Positions 46,809-57,980 of a stretch of DNA of 64,000 bases are shown in pieces (within the stretch, counting starts at the first letter, position 1; each line of letters starts with the position of its first letter). The DNA is from Escallonia rubra. Its lineage: Eukaryota > Streptophyta > Magnoliopsida > Escalloniales > Escalloniaceae. The notes beneath the pieces were generated by a model. It had not been told where the DNA came from and did no database searches. It saw only the letters and a list, made by a program, of their open reading frames with translations. The position numbers and the translations under genes were made by a program. The DNA lies in assembly GCA_033065855.1 (NCBI GenBank), contig JAVXUO010001343.1:186001-250000 (forward strand), in the 5' to 3' direction.

Positions 46809-47090
46809 TAATACATATTTAATACTTAATTACCAAAATACACCATAATTATAGCATAGAAATATGTTTGAAACCACGTTTTCAAGGAAATCGCTGTTTG
46901 AAACAGCGATTTATACTTGATTTTTAACTTAAAAGAAATCGCGGTTTAAACGTTTTCAAGGTAGAAATCGCTGTTTCAAACAGCGATTTCTACCTTGAAA
47001 ACGTGGTTTCAAACCACGATTTCCCAAATGTGGTATGCGGGTAAATAAAAAATGGTGTATTTTGATAATTAAGTATTAAATATGTATTAT
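46809..47090. mobile_element. Palindromic foldback element (MITE-like)
   Basis: Outer ends are inverted copies: TAATACATATTTAATACTTA at 46809 against TAAGTATTAAATATGTATTA ending near 47090, continuing inwards through CCAAAATACACCAT / ATGGTGTATTTTG. The interior has nested palindromes, including a perfect one at about 46961-46995 (halves GGTAGAAATCGCTGTTT and AAACAGCGATTTCTACC). The unit AAATCGCTGTTTGAAACAGC recurs. No coding capacity. A clear target duplication was not seen beyond TA/AT-rich flanks. Confidence 0.75.
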
Positions 47091-48352
47091 TTAGGGAAAA
47101 AACTCTATGTAGATTGGTTTCAAGGATTTTGAACTATAAAACTAAAATAAATAAATAAAAAAGGATAAAGTACAAGGTACTAAAATAGAATTATCCCAAA
47201 TACAAAAATGATTTGTTAAGTTGGATTCACATGAAACACACAAATGCCAGCAAAAAGAAGAGAGATATTACATGTCAATGTATCATCCGGCCATGGGAAT
47301 CACCTTCAGAATAGGTACATGGTAAGCCTAAGTAGGGCTATGCCGTGCTCTCTGGCTCAGAAAGACTAACTAAAGTTCATCCATAGGCTTATACGGTGAA
47401 CTGATTATCATAAACATGGGCAGTACGAATTTAAGTTCTGTAATGGGCACCAAAATTTGAATGATACAAGTCCATCATAGAAAGATACCACAGTTAAAAA
47501 AAGAACTCGAGCCTCAATTCTCATCATGGTTTAGGAAAGAAATTAGCATGGCAACATCTTGCTAAATTAGAGAGAGAGCATGATGATACCAACATTATAG
47601 GAAAGCTACACCCAGTTCGCTTCGTCTCTGATAAATGGTGACGAAGCAGAAAACAAGAGCCATGGTGAAGGAACTCACAACGGAACTCACAGCCTCAAAT
47701 ATGGCAGCAAGCCGCCGCTCCTGCAGTCTCCAAAGCGTCGTAATGCATTGACCAAAACCATCCACCACCGTTGCCAACAGTATCATCATCCCCTAACCCA
47801 GAGAAAAACTCAACAAAATCACCACTTTTCTCTGTATCAGATTGCCATGATTACAGATTATGTTATAGAGAAAGCTATGTATGGAAAGAGGCGATTGGAT
47901 TGCAATTTGGAAGTTTGCACATCTTCCTTGTTTCACCATCTTCATTTACATCAAACTTGACGCATATATAGTAGTAGTAGTAGTAGTAGTTAATATAATA
48001 CACCAACTCGCCAAAAAAGTAGGTGTCTTGCTTCCACCCGTTCTTTCTTTAACTTATCCTTTGTTGTTATTTGAAAGAAGTTGTTTAATCTAAATGATGG
48101 ACGATCCATTGGCATGAGCGAGGGATCATAGAATAAAACTAACAACTTAAGAATATCTGCACCAACTAGGCCATACTTTGTAGCTACTTTAAATCGTATA
48201 CATCATCCTTCTTGTCTAATCGATCTAATTTAATTAGGAAACATAGAAACAAGTCGACCCCATTTGCTTTAGTGTCACGTACCAGCACCAATCTACTGAC
48301 AGCTTCCATATGCTTACTGCCTATTCGTTCCAGCAGGGGGAAGAGGGGGTGG
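47091..48352. other. AT-rich spacer
   Basis: No supported gene. It contains a short GTA microsatellite at about 47970-47990. Confidence 0.5.
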
Positions 48353-49390
48353 GGTTGTGTTCGATGGGATTTTATTTCAAATACTCAAATTTTATTGTTT
48401 GCAACATTAAAAAGAGGAATTGAAAATGATATTTTATGAGATTTGACCGAATTTATTTCTATAAAGCGAAATCGATGAAAAATAGTTGGATTTCAAAGAA
48501 TTTGAATTTAGTTGAATTAAAAGTAATTATTTATATATCTTACCCTATTCTGGATCTCTCCAACAATGAACCCACCATTATCGTCTCCATTGCCGCTACC
48601 GCCAGACCATTTTTACTACCACCACCGATACCACTATTACTATTACTATTGCCACCACCACACCACTGGCACCACCACCGTCGCCACTGTCACCACCACT
48701 ATTGTCACCATCGCCACACCCACTACTGTCGCCGCCGCCACTACTCCCCCCACCATCACCACTATTGTCACCACTACCGCCGCCGCCGCCACTACTGCCC
48801 TACCGCCACTACCACTACCACTGTCCCCACCGCCAGTGCCACCACCTCCATCACTACTGCCATCACCATCACCGCCACCACTACTACCGCCACCACTACT
48901 ACCGCCACCGCCGCCATTACTGCCACCATTATTATTGCTACCACCACCACTACTGCCACTGTCACCACCACTACCACCGCTGCCACTACTACTGCCGCCG
49001 ACGTTATTATTAGTGTCGCTTGACCACCACCAGTTACACCTGATTACACCTCAATACCACCACCACCACCTCAATACCACCACCACCATCATTACCATCA
49101 CTTGACCATCACACCACTTCCACCATCGATGCCACTATTCCGTGTAGTGTCGCCGCCACCACCACCTGCGGTGACACTAACACAATTGAAACCACTTACC
49201 GAAATTCGTTTTTTATCGTAAATCAATGATATAATTGTCTAATAATTTATTACCTATTCAATTTTTTTTATTTATTTTTGTTGTTCTCCAAACACAAAAT
49301 AGAAATTATGTGATTTGAATTCCATCAAACAATTCCAAATCCAATTCCGAATTTGAATCCAAATCCTAAAAGAATTGGTTCTAAACAGAC
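48353..49390. mobile_element. CCA-microsatellite repeat family, copy 1
   Basis: An AT-rich left part (TAATTATTTATATATCTTACC), a CCA/CCG-type trinucleotide core (about 48560-49180) and an AT-rich right part ending AAGAATTGGTTCTAAACAGAC. The same arrangement, with matching flanking sequence, recurs at 54025-55421 and inverted at about 56560-57700. The outer ends (GTGTTCGATGGG and, in reverse, GTCTGTTTAGAACC) are weakly inverted, suggesting a DNA element. Confidence 0.6.
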
Positions 49391-49620
49391 CAAAAGTGCA
49401 CGCAGGGGTGGGGGGTTCCTCTAAGCTTCTCTGCGGAAGAAACTGCCCAATAAAGGCAATAAAATACTACTACGTGCTACAAAGAACAGCCATATTCTTT
49501 GAGGAGGATTAAATGGATGCATCTGACAATCAGATTAATCAGTAGGGCAAAACTTCCAACTTCTAGTTGGTTTGGCGCTTACATGAATGATTCACCAAAT
49601 GTTGCAGGCAGACAAATCCA

Positions 49621-52587
49621 TCATCTTCTTGCCTGGAGGTTTACCTGCCTATCTCTGGCAACAGAGGGCAGCCATCTTTCGCCTCTAACTCTCTTCAGTT
49701 CTGCGACTCTTTCTTCCTCTCTTTTAGCAGCTGTCTTCGCTGCTGCATCTTTAGCTTGTAGTTTTGCTAATGATTTCTGGCAGGCAACTCTTGCTGCATC
49801 TATTATATCTGTCCCATCAACAGCAGCAGACCGAAGTTGGCGCTTAAACTGCAAGCCACCATTGCTGCAATTAGGCAAAACCATATAGTGAAATACTAAA
49901 ATAAAAAAAACATGTGAAAAAGCAAACCTTCTTTGATTTCTCATCAATCTCCTCTCCAGGTATGATTCTTGGTCTCTTTCGTGGTCCCTGAAGTTCATCT
50001 GGTGACATGCATATAGGTTACAATTCTATACACAATTTCGCGGTGGTGAATAGAGAAATGCATCGCATCGTGATAGTAGGTGATGGCCGACACAATCATG
50101 ATTCTGAACCAAGTCGAACCAGCCTTCACAGTTCATACGCTACTTGACGTTATGTAATCTTCTCTAGTAAAAATGGATCCAATTTTATCTGAAACGCTAT
50201 TTGGTGAAAATGCAAATCTAAAAATGAAATATTTCACATCTAGCAGCAGAGCTTGTTTACAAACAATTTTGCGCACTCCTCGTAGTGATAGAGCCAGAAA
50301 CTTGTCTAAGGGTGTACTGAAGTGGTAACATTATTTTCACTCCCCTATGCCTTTTCACTGATTTTGTCGCTAAAGAGCTTTTTAGTGACAGTTGTTATCT
50401 CGTAGCAACAAATATGGCGGTTTATAGCACATAAGAGCTGAAAATAACTTTTCCATTTACAATTTATCAAGACAGGAAGGGCTTATTCCACAAATATAAA
50501 GTTAAACCAAAGGTACAATACATATGACCATGGTACAATACAAAACTTCAAGATTTTAACTCCTTTTTTTTTGGGGGGGGGGGGGGGGGAGAGAGGAAGA
50601 GGACGGGAGCACCTTTGTTTGAAGGTGGCTCCTTCCCTGACTACTTGTGAGAGGAAACAGGAATGCAACATAACCAAAGCAACGAGCACCATAAAAGTTA
50701 TTTGGTGTGGTAGCAGATTTGGTACAGTTTACAAGATGATGGCGATACGTGAGAACTCTCAAAAAGGCATAGTACTTAGATACCGTGTAACCCATTATTT
50801 GCTTTTGCAAAGCGCAAGATTTTATTTTGAAAATTTCATAGTAACTTCCAAGGGCAAGCCTTGGTGGAATGAAAAGGTTGCTCCAGGTTGAATGGCTCAA
50901 GAGGCGAAAAAAGCTTCTATCAAATAAATGGGATAAACTGCAGTGGCTGGAGCTTTAAGGTTGCTAACTTTCGTGCCTCTCCCCACCCTGTCCATGTTAT
51001 AAGTGTAACTATAACTTCATTCTTTTTAATCATAACTTGTGAACAAACTGCTCGGAAAGGGAAAAGATGTTAAAAGGCTAACTATTACACTTGCAGAATC
51101 AGTCTATCGTTCCAGAAGCATTAGTTGACACAATCACAGATTGTGGCTAACAAAGTAAGATTCTAAAGGACCCACTATCGACGCTATTCAATTGAAACAC
51201 CAAAATTTCTTCAGCTGAAAGTAAAAAGATCAAAGTGTTTAATTACATCCACTTACCAACAGGATCAAAGAGTATTCCACAGGGAGCATCTTTAAACAAT
51301 CTAATTCCAACGTCATTTGTCACGGCATCGTTATCTGTGACAAGAACGGGATCTCTCACTATTTCCATGCTCTTCTCTACAATGTCGTCCAAAAGCTTCT
51401 GTGCCTGTCAGAGATAACATTATAGGCAACAATTGCCACACAGTTAAGCAGATGGGCAATCAATCCAAACACCAATAACATCACTGGCAACAATGGGGTT
51501 AAGAGGTGCAAGATTGCATGCTTATATTTGTGGTTTCTATAAAATTTCATTTATTTGCCGCACTGCAGAAATTTTTTGATCCAAAGGTAGCAGACTGCAG
51601 ACAAAATATGAGTGTCGTCAAACCATTACCTAAACCGTTTCCTTCGACATTTGCCCATCTTGACTACTATATCATCGTCAAGGTGCTAAGAATCTTCTTT
51701 CAGATTTCGATTACAATCACAGTTCTACCTTTCAACCTTAAAACTTTCAAATTCTGATATGGAGCTAAAGCTATTTGACGCACCTTTTGTTCAACTTATG
51801 CTCAAGATTCAAGAACCACTCGGCCAGTTTTGTAAAGCTCTAATGTTACTCGTTTTAATTAAGAATCCCTTTCTTATCATCTTGCAAACTTGCCAAGCTA
51901 CAAAGGAAGTAAAAGGACATAACTATCAAAGATCGGATTCAATATAATTTCTTCAAAGATCTGATACTAACCTCTTTTTCGTATGCTATCTATTGTTACT
52001 TGTTGTAACTTACTTCAACCATGACGCACAATTAAGTTATAAGAAAATTATTTAACTGGGAAGAACCATAAAGAACCAAAAATATCCACCCTAACCCAAA
52101 ATACCCAATTTGAGACCCAAAAAAAAACCTCGGGTTCTCCGCCACCGGTTCAACGTCCAGTTCAACACTAACCAGAACAACCAACAAATTGGTAAGGCTC
52201 AATTGTCCAATATGATTTCTTAGTTAAACCTCCGGTTCAGCTGGATGTACTCAAGTATGAGTTTTCTAGTGTCTAAATTCAGAGTAAAATGAAGCACAAG
52301 TATATTCAAACAAAGAAAAAGCAACTAAATACTGCACGAGGAGTAACCTTGATCTGGTAGTGCTTAAGATTTTGAGGTTTTTCATTGTTGTTGTCGTTGT
52401 TGTCTACTTCTTCTCTGGTTGAATTGGTTGTAGAAGCATTGGGAGCAGAGGCAAAGCCGTTGGTTTTTGGGAGGCCAAAAGTGGTGGTGGCGGCGACGGA
52501 ATCTATGGCGGCTCTCCAGTCAGCATCGCCGTCTTCCTCTCCGCTGCTGCTGCTGCCGTCGCCGCTACTGCCCCGACCATCGCCCAT
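49621..52587 (-). CDS. Conserved plant protein of unknown function, 228 residues
   Basis: Four exons on the minus strand join in phase, in coding order 52348-52587, 51257-51404, 49928-49998 and 49621-49848. The protein starts MGDGRGSSGDGSSSSGEEDG and then DADWRAAIDSVAA. A middle segment (LLDDIVEKSMEIVRDPV) is followed by a basic GPRKRPRIIPGEEIDEK motif that looks like a nuclear localisation signal. It ends in an Ala/Lys/Glu-rich helix, probably a coiled coil (SLAKLQAKDAAAKTAAKREE), then RGERWLPS. I do not recall a named family. The ATG at 52587 fits the exon frame; upstream ATGs are in another frame. All splice sites are GT-AG. Confidence 0.82.
50573..50589. repeat. Poly(G) run of 17
   Basis: Seventeen consecutive G follow ten T inside an intron of the minus-strand gene. 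A run of this kind is prone to sequencing and replication length errors. Confidence 0.9.
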
Positions 52588-52984
52588 CCTTGCGGCTGAG
52601 TGGTCTCGGTTTCTGAAGCCCAAAACCCTTCCCTTAAACCCATGATTTGGCGTCCATGTAAATCATCACTCAGCTGGGAGCGACCAAATTTGGGCATTGT
52701 TGGGCCTCTACAAAGGTTTCAACTGGACCTCAAGAAAAAGCATTTCGTAGTTTACACTGTAGATTAATTTTGCTCCCTTTTCAACTATGAATAATGATCG
52801 TTATAAGTTCTTTAAGAGATTTTTGTTGCAATCTCGGCTATAGAAATAGCTTATAACTCCTCGTGCACTGTCATCAATTGTCGCTAAATATTGACAGTGA
52901 CATCTTTATATATATCTTTCGTGACAATTTATAACGGTACATTTTTAGTGTCACTAACTAAAAGTCACTACGCATATTTAGCGG
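52588..52984. other. 5' flank of the minus-strand gene
   Basis: Presumed promoter and 5' UTR, with no clear TATA box picked out. It runs into a stretch with GTCGCTAAATATTGACAGTG and TTAGTGTCAC motifs that recur in spirit around 50350-50420, possibly an old repeat. Confidence 0.4.
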
Positions 52985-53604
52985 TAGGGGTGAGCACGGT
53001 TCGGTTGATTCGGTTTGGAGGCTGAATACCAAATCGAACCGACCAACCGCGGTTTGGGAAAAAAAAAACCGAACCGTAGTTGAACGGTTTGGTTTCAACG
53101 GTTCGATTTCTGCGGATTGGACGGATTGAACGGATTGAACGGTTCGGTTTGGACGGTTTAATCGGTTTGGGCCAAACTCAATTTTGGACAAGTTTAGGCC
53201 CAAAAATTAATAACTTATACATACTAATAAGCTCCAAAAAAACTGAATGTTATATCTTAATTATTAAAACTTAGTAAGATGTAGGTGACGAAAGAAAAAT
53301 GTTTGTTACGTTAAGAGATTTAGGGTTTATCATATTTTATATGAGTGGCTAAATAACTAGGGCTAGTAAAAAAATAACTAGAATTAGGTAAAAATATAAA
53401 TATGTTATATTATTATTATTATATACGGTTGGTTCGGTTTATGCGGTTTCAAAAAAATTCGAACCGAACCGACCGAACCGAATGTACGGTTTGGGAAAAA
53501 AAAACCAAACCACTGAAATTTTTAAATCAATTTGAAAATATACGGATTGGTTGGTTCGGTTTTCACGGTTAGATCGATTTCAACAGTTTAAATGCTCACC
53601 CCTA
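52985..53604. mobile_element. hAT-type element B, perfect 8-bp target duplication
   Basis: It starts TAGGGGTGAGCACGG and ends TGCTCACCCCTA, perfect 12-base inverted ends. TTTAGCGG flanks it on both sides (52977-52984 and 53605-53612). Subterminal CGGTT/AACCG motifs are dense, and the AT-rich core is related to element A in the opposite orientation. It is 620 bp and non-coding. Confidence 0.92.
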
Positions 53605-53612
53605 TTTAGCGG

Positions 53613-54024
53613 TCATCGTTTGTGACTATAAGGGAGGTTATAGGCTCTTTCTACAAGGCGGGCTACAGCTTTTTTAGTGATATTTTTTAAGATACCGCAT
53701 GAGTATGTACGAAAAAAAAAGTTGCTAGAATCACGGTTGCAACTAAAGGCAACAACCACCCACTAAGTGACAAATGACTTTCCTCAATGTCGTTTCGAAA
53801 AATAGGGGCATTAGAAGAATGCTACTGAGATTTTTGCCAGAGATATTTGAAAATTATTGATTCACCAAAACTCGGCTAAAGAATGTCTCGCTGAGAGACT
53901 TGGGCCAGACATGTCCGTGCAGATATGTCAATGTGCTTTCAAAACTGTATGTAGTGTCTATTTTGTTAGCTTCATGTGCCAGCATTGTCAAAGATGCATT
54001 GTTAACAAAATCATTAACTTTAAG
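53613..54024. other. Short spacer between two elements
   Basis: No gene was recognised. It may belong to the older repeat into which element B inserted, since both of its flanks carry GTGAC/TAGTGA-type motifs. Confidence 0.4.
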
Positions 54025-55421
54025 AGTGTGTTTGGAATCATGAAATTTATGGAATTTCATTTTAAATATTTGAAAACTGTATGTAGTGTCTATTTTGACT
54101 GGATTTGTTTCTATAGTGTGAAATCCAATGAAAAATTGTTAGATTTCATGGGATTTAGATTTACGTGAAATAAAAATAATTATTTACATATCTTACCATT
54201 TTCAAATCTCTCCAACGATAAACTTACCACTTGTCTTCATTGTCGCTACCGCCACACCAATTTTACTACTACAATTGTCACTGTCATCGCCACCACTACT
54301 GTCACTACCGCCGCCACCACCGCTGTCGCCACTACTGTCACCATTACCACCATCGCTACCACTACTGTCACCATCGCCACCAACACTATTGTCACTGCCA
54401 CCACCACCATTACTGTCACTGCCACCACCACCACTACTGCCGTCCCTACCACCGAGGCCGCCACCACTAGCACTACCAACTCCACCACTGTCACCACCAT
54501 CGCCACCACTACTGCCATCGACATCACTATCGGTGTCACTTGACCACCACCGGTTACACATATTACACTTCAATACCACCATCATTACTAGGGATGAGCA
54601 TCAAACCGTTCAAACCGATCCGAACCGATCAAACTGAACCAATTCAATCCGAACCGTCCAAAGATCTTAACGGTTTGGTTTCACATTTTCCAAACCGACC
54701 TTTGTTCACGGTTCATATTTTTGAAACCGATTCCAAACCAAACCGAACCGACTTATGATATGTTAATGTATTTTTAGTAACATTCTATTGATAATTTTTC
54801 TTTTAACAACACTTAGAACACAAAAAATTTGTGACAAATATCTAGTTTATATTTGCTCATTCCTTCTCATTCATCAACGAGAACTTATATATCGAATAAA
54901 ATAAGATTATATGCAATTTAGAAAAAAATATAACTTCAATTAGTAGTGTACAAAGTAACGACCACTTTAAGTGGGCAAACCGGTCCAAACCGACTAAACC
55001 GAACCGTTTAAACTGACAAAACCGATGATGTTTGGTTTGGTTCGGTTCACAAATTTTCAAACCGAGGGGTAACGGTTCGGTTTACGGTTTGACCCCCAAA
55101 CCGAACCGTGCTCACCCCTAATCATTACCATCATTTGACCACCCCGCCACTTTCACCGTCGATGTCTCTACCCCGTGTGGAGTTGCCGCCACCACCATCA
55201 TATGGTGGCACTAGCACCATTAAAATCACTTACCATATTTTATTTTCATCGTAAGTTAAGGATATAATTATCTAAAAATTCATTATATTTCCATTTATTT
55301 TGTTCTGCAAGCACAAAATATAAATTCTGTAATTTGGATTCCCTTCCGTTTCAGACTTAAGAGAGTGAATTGAATTTCGAATTTAAAATTCAAATCCTAA
55401 AAGAATTGGTTCTAAACAGAC
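54025..55421. mobile_element. CCA-microsatellite repeat family, copy 2
   Basis: It begins GTGTGTTTGGAATC and ends TTCTAAACAGAC, partly inverted ends. The AT-rich left arm, CCA-type core (about 54240-54580) and right arm (AAATCCTAAAAGAATTGG) match copy 1. The core is interrupted by hAT-type element C, so C inserted later. Element C adds about 540 bases including its target duplication. Confidence 0.65.
54589..55120. mobile_element. hAT-type element C nested in CCA repeat copy 2
   Basis: It starts TAGGGATGAGCA and ends TGCTCACCCCTA, with one mismatch between termini. ATCATTAC flanks both sides (54581-54588 and 55121-55128). Subterminal AACCG/CGGTT motifs match elements A and B. It is 532 bp and non-coding. 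Confidence 0.92.
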
Positions 55422-56559
55422 TGAAAGTATAATTTAATAAAATGATTTTGGCAAAGATGCGTCGGTAACAAAATCATAATGATAAGTTTGATAAAATGTT
55501 TTTGATTGACAATGTCTCGATGTTTAGCGATAAAAATCATTAAAAAACGAGTAGTAAAAAGAGTAGTACAAATGTCAATGTCTTCTAGCAATATATTTAA
55601 TTGCATTAACTTAGTTCTAGCTCCGTCGCCGACGTATTGTATAGGCATCTAGTGTCGGGATCTCCATGAGGATATAGGCGTTGGACCACACAACGTACTT
55701 GGCATGTAATGTCATAATTTGATACACTGGGTTTTACACTGAACCTAACATCGCACAAAATACTTTGGGGGTCTTTAAAAAAAAAGATATTAAGGCCTTA
55801 TTTATGTACAATTTGCTATATTTGCATGAAAATGTGTCTGGATCTGTGACAATGTGCTTTTGAACTCTGGTTTAACTGCGAGGCAAGAACCGGTCACCGA
55901 AACATTAGCCATTTATATTAATGGTTAAGCCTTAGGTTATCGTTAGTGGGAGAGAAAGCAAGAATTTGAGCGCAATAAAGAATTTCGCGGTGAAATTATG
56001 TTATGTTTTGAACAAATTCTTTCAAAGTGTGTTTGGACGTAAAATTTTGAAATATTGGATACTTTCAAATTCCCCCGTTTTAAAATTCTTTCATTTACAA
56101 TTCCATCATCACAAAATATTCTATTTGATAATTTTTTTACTATCATGTGAATTCTTACCGACTATTTGTAAATTCTCTGTTTAGATGAGTATTAATTCAT
56201 TCAAGACTTTCCTTAAAAAAGAAAAGAAACACATAAGCCGCCGAAAGAGTGTGAAGCAGATATCCTAGAATATAGTGGGGAGCATGCATAATTTACGTAG
56301 TGATTTAACAAATTACATCATTGAAGGGATTTGGCAAGTAACTAGTCTATACTAGTTATTTGAATTGTGGATTTGGAGGCTCCAAAATTCTCAATTCAAA
56401 TCCCTCCGAGAATTTTGCAAATTTTCTTTCGTACAATCCAAATAAAAGATTATGTTCAATAAATTTCTAAATATCTTCCCAAAATGAAATTCTCAATTCA
56501 AATCTCACATCCAAATTCATTCTCAGGATTCTAATTTGTAAATTAAATTTGGAATTCAA
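55422..56559. other. AT-rich spacer
   Basis: No supported gene. Internal stretches such as AATTCTCAATTCAAATC recur near 56390 and 56500. Confidence 0.5.
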
Positions 56560-57700
56560 TTCATTTTTTTCTTTGTTGGAACAAAGGAGAATTGAAATCA
56601 AAGAATTTTCATATTGTGTTCGATGACGAAGGAAGTGGAAAGTTACTGATTTTTTAGATAATCATATCCTCGGGCTCAAACTTTTTTAAAAAAAAAATGA
56701 ATAAATGGTTTCACGTGTATTGGCGATAACACATAGTGGCAATAATGCGCTTACTTGTGGTCGGAGTGTAAGGGATGGTGGTGGTTAAGGGTGATGTCGC
56801 AATATTTGCAGGGTGGTGGGCTGGTCTATAATGATAGTAATGGTGATAGTGGTGGTTGTATTCTTAAGGCGTATAACGGTAGTGTGATGACATTAGTGAT
56901 GGTTGTGGCAACAACAAAGATGATGGTGTTGTGGCTTAAGAGTGGCAACGACAATAATGGTGGGATAGTCTAGTTATGGTAATGACAGTAGTGGTGGTTG
57001 TGTTATTTAGGTGTCACTAATGCTAATTTTGGTGACCGTGATTACGACGACGGTGACAGTAATGCAATGTTAGTTGCGGTTGTCGCGGTGTCACCTCAAC
57101 GCAGTAGTGGTGGTTAATTTGGGGGGGGGGGTGGGTGTCAGTCATTGGCGGTAAAGAAAGTATTGGTGGTGGTAATATTAGAGCATCATAAGTGATGGTG
57201 TCAAAGTGAGGCGCGATGATGCCATCGACAGTAACAGTAGTGGTGATGATAAACAGTGGTTTAGAGGTGGCAATGACAGTGACATTCCAATGGCGATGGT
57301 AATTGTGATAATGACGCTCGTGTTGGTCATGTAACACACTAGTGACAACAATGGTAACTTTGGTGGCGGTGGTGGCAACATCGTGGTGGTGGTGATTGTA
57401 GTGTGACGATGGTGGTGGGTGCACAGGTGGTGGATGTGATGGTAATAATGACTATGGTAGCGGCTTTGGTGGCAGTGAAGGTGGTGTGGAAGCCGATAAA
57501 AACAACGGTAATGGTGCTGGTGGGTTAATTGTCATAGAGATTAAGAAAATAGTAAAATAAGGTAAATAATCATTTTCAATTTTAAATCAAATCTCATAAA
57601 AGTTGGACCGATCGGATTTTTCACTATTAAAATAAATCCAATTAAACCCGACAAAATATAATTCTAATTTGTTGTTCTAACCGACTAAAGGCATTTGAAT
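56560..57700. mobile_element. CCA-microsatellite repeat family, inverted copy 3
   Basis: Here the core reads GGTGGT/TGGTGA on the plus strand (about 56720-57520), and the arms match copies 1 and 2 in reverse: TTTTTTAGATAATCATATCC on the left, GGTAAATAATCATTTT and AAATCTCATAAAAGTTGG on the right. Boundaries are approximate. It includes a run of G at 57121-57130. Confidence 0.55.
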
Positions 57701-57980
57701 TGAAATTGTATCAATATTTTCAATTCCATGATTCGATACACGTCCATAAAAGGTTGGACCAGTATAGGAGATGGGCTTTTAATTGGTGCCGACCTCTTAC
57801 CGAAGGCTTGTGAAATTGGACTCTGAAATTAAACGGAGAGACTGTTGAAGCGAACACCGTCAATCATCCCCTCGCGGCGAGCAGAAAAAGCACAGGGGGG
57901 CTAAATCCCTTACCAGTCAAACTCTGGTGAACTTGCCAGAACCCTAATTCCCATCCGATTCCTATCCAAAGGAGCACAGC

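Noticed and set aside
48436..49105. His/Thr/Pro-rich frames up to 195 codons
   Set aside because: They are direct translations of a CCA-type microsatellite in three frames. The same applies at 54231-54637 and 57023-57424.
52503..52697. Alternative ATG (MPKFGRSQLSDDL...) near the start of the unknown minus-strand gene
   Set aside because: It is in a different frame from the exon that splices in phase to the conserved downstream exons.
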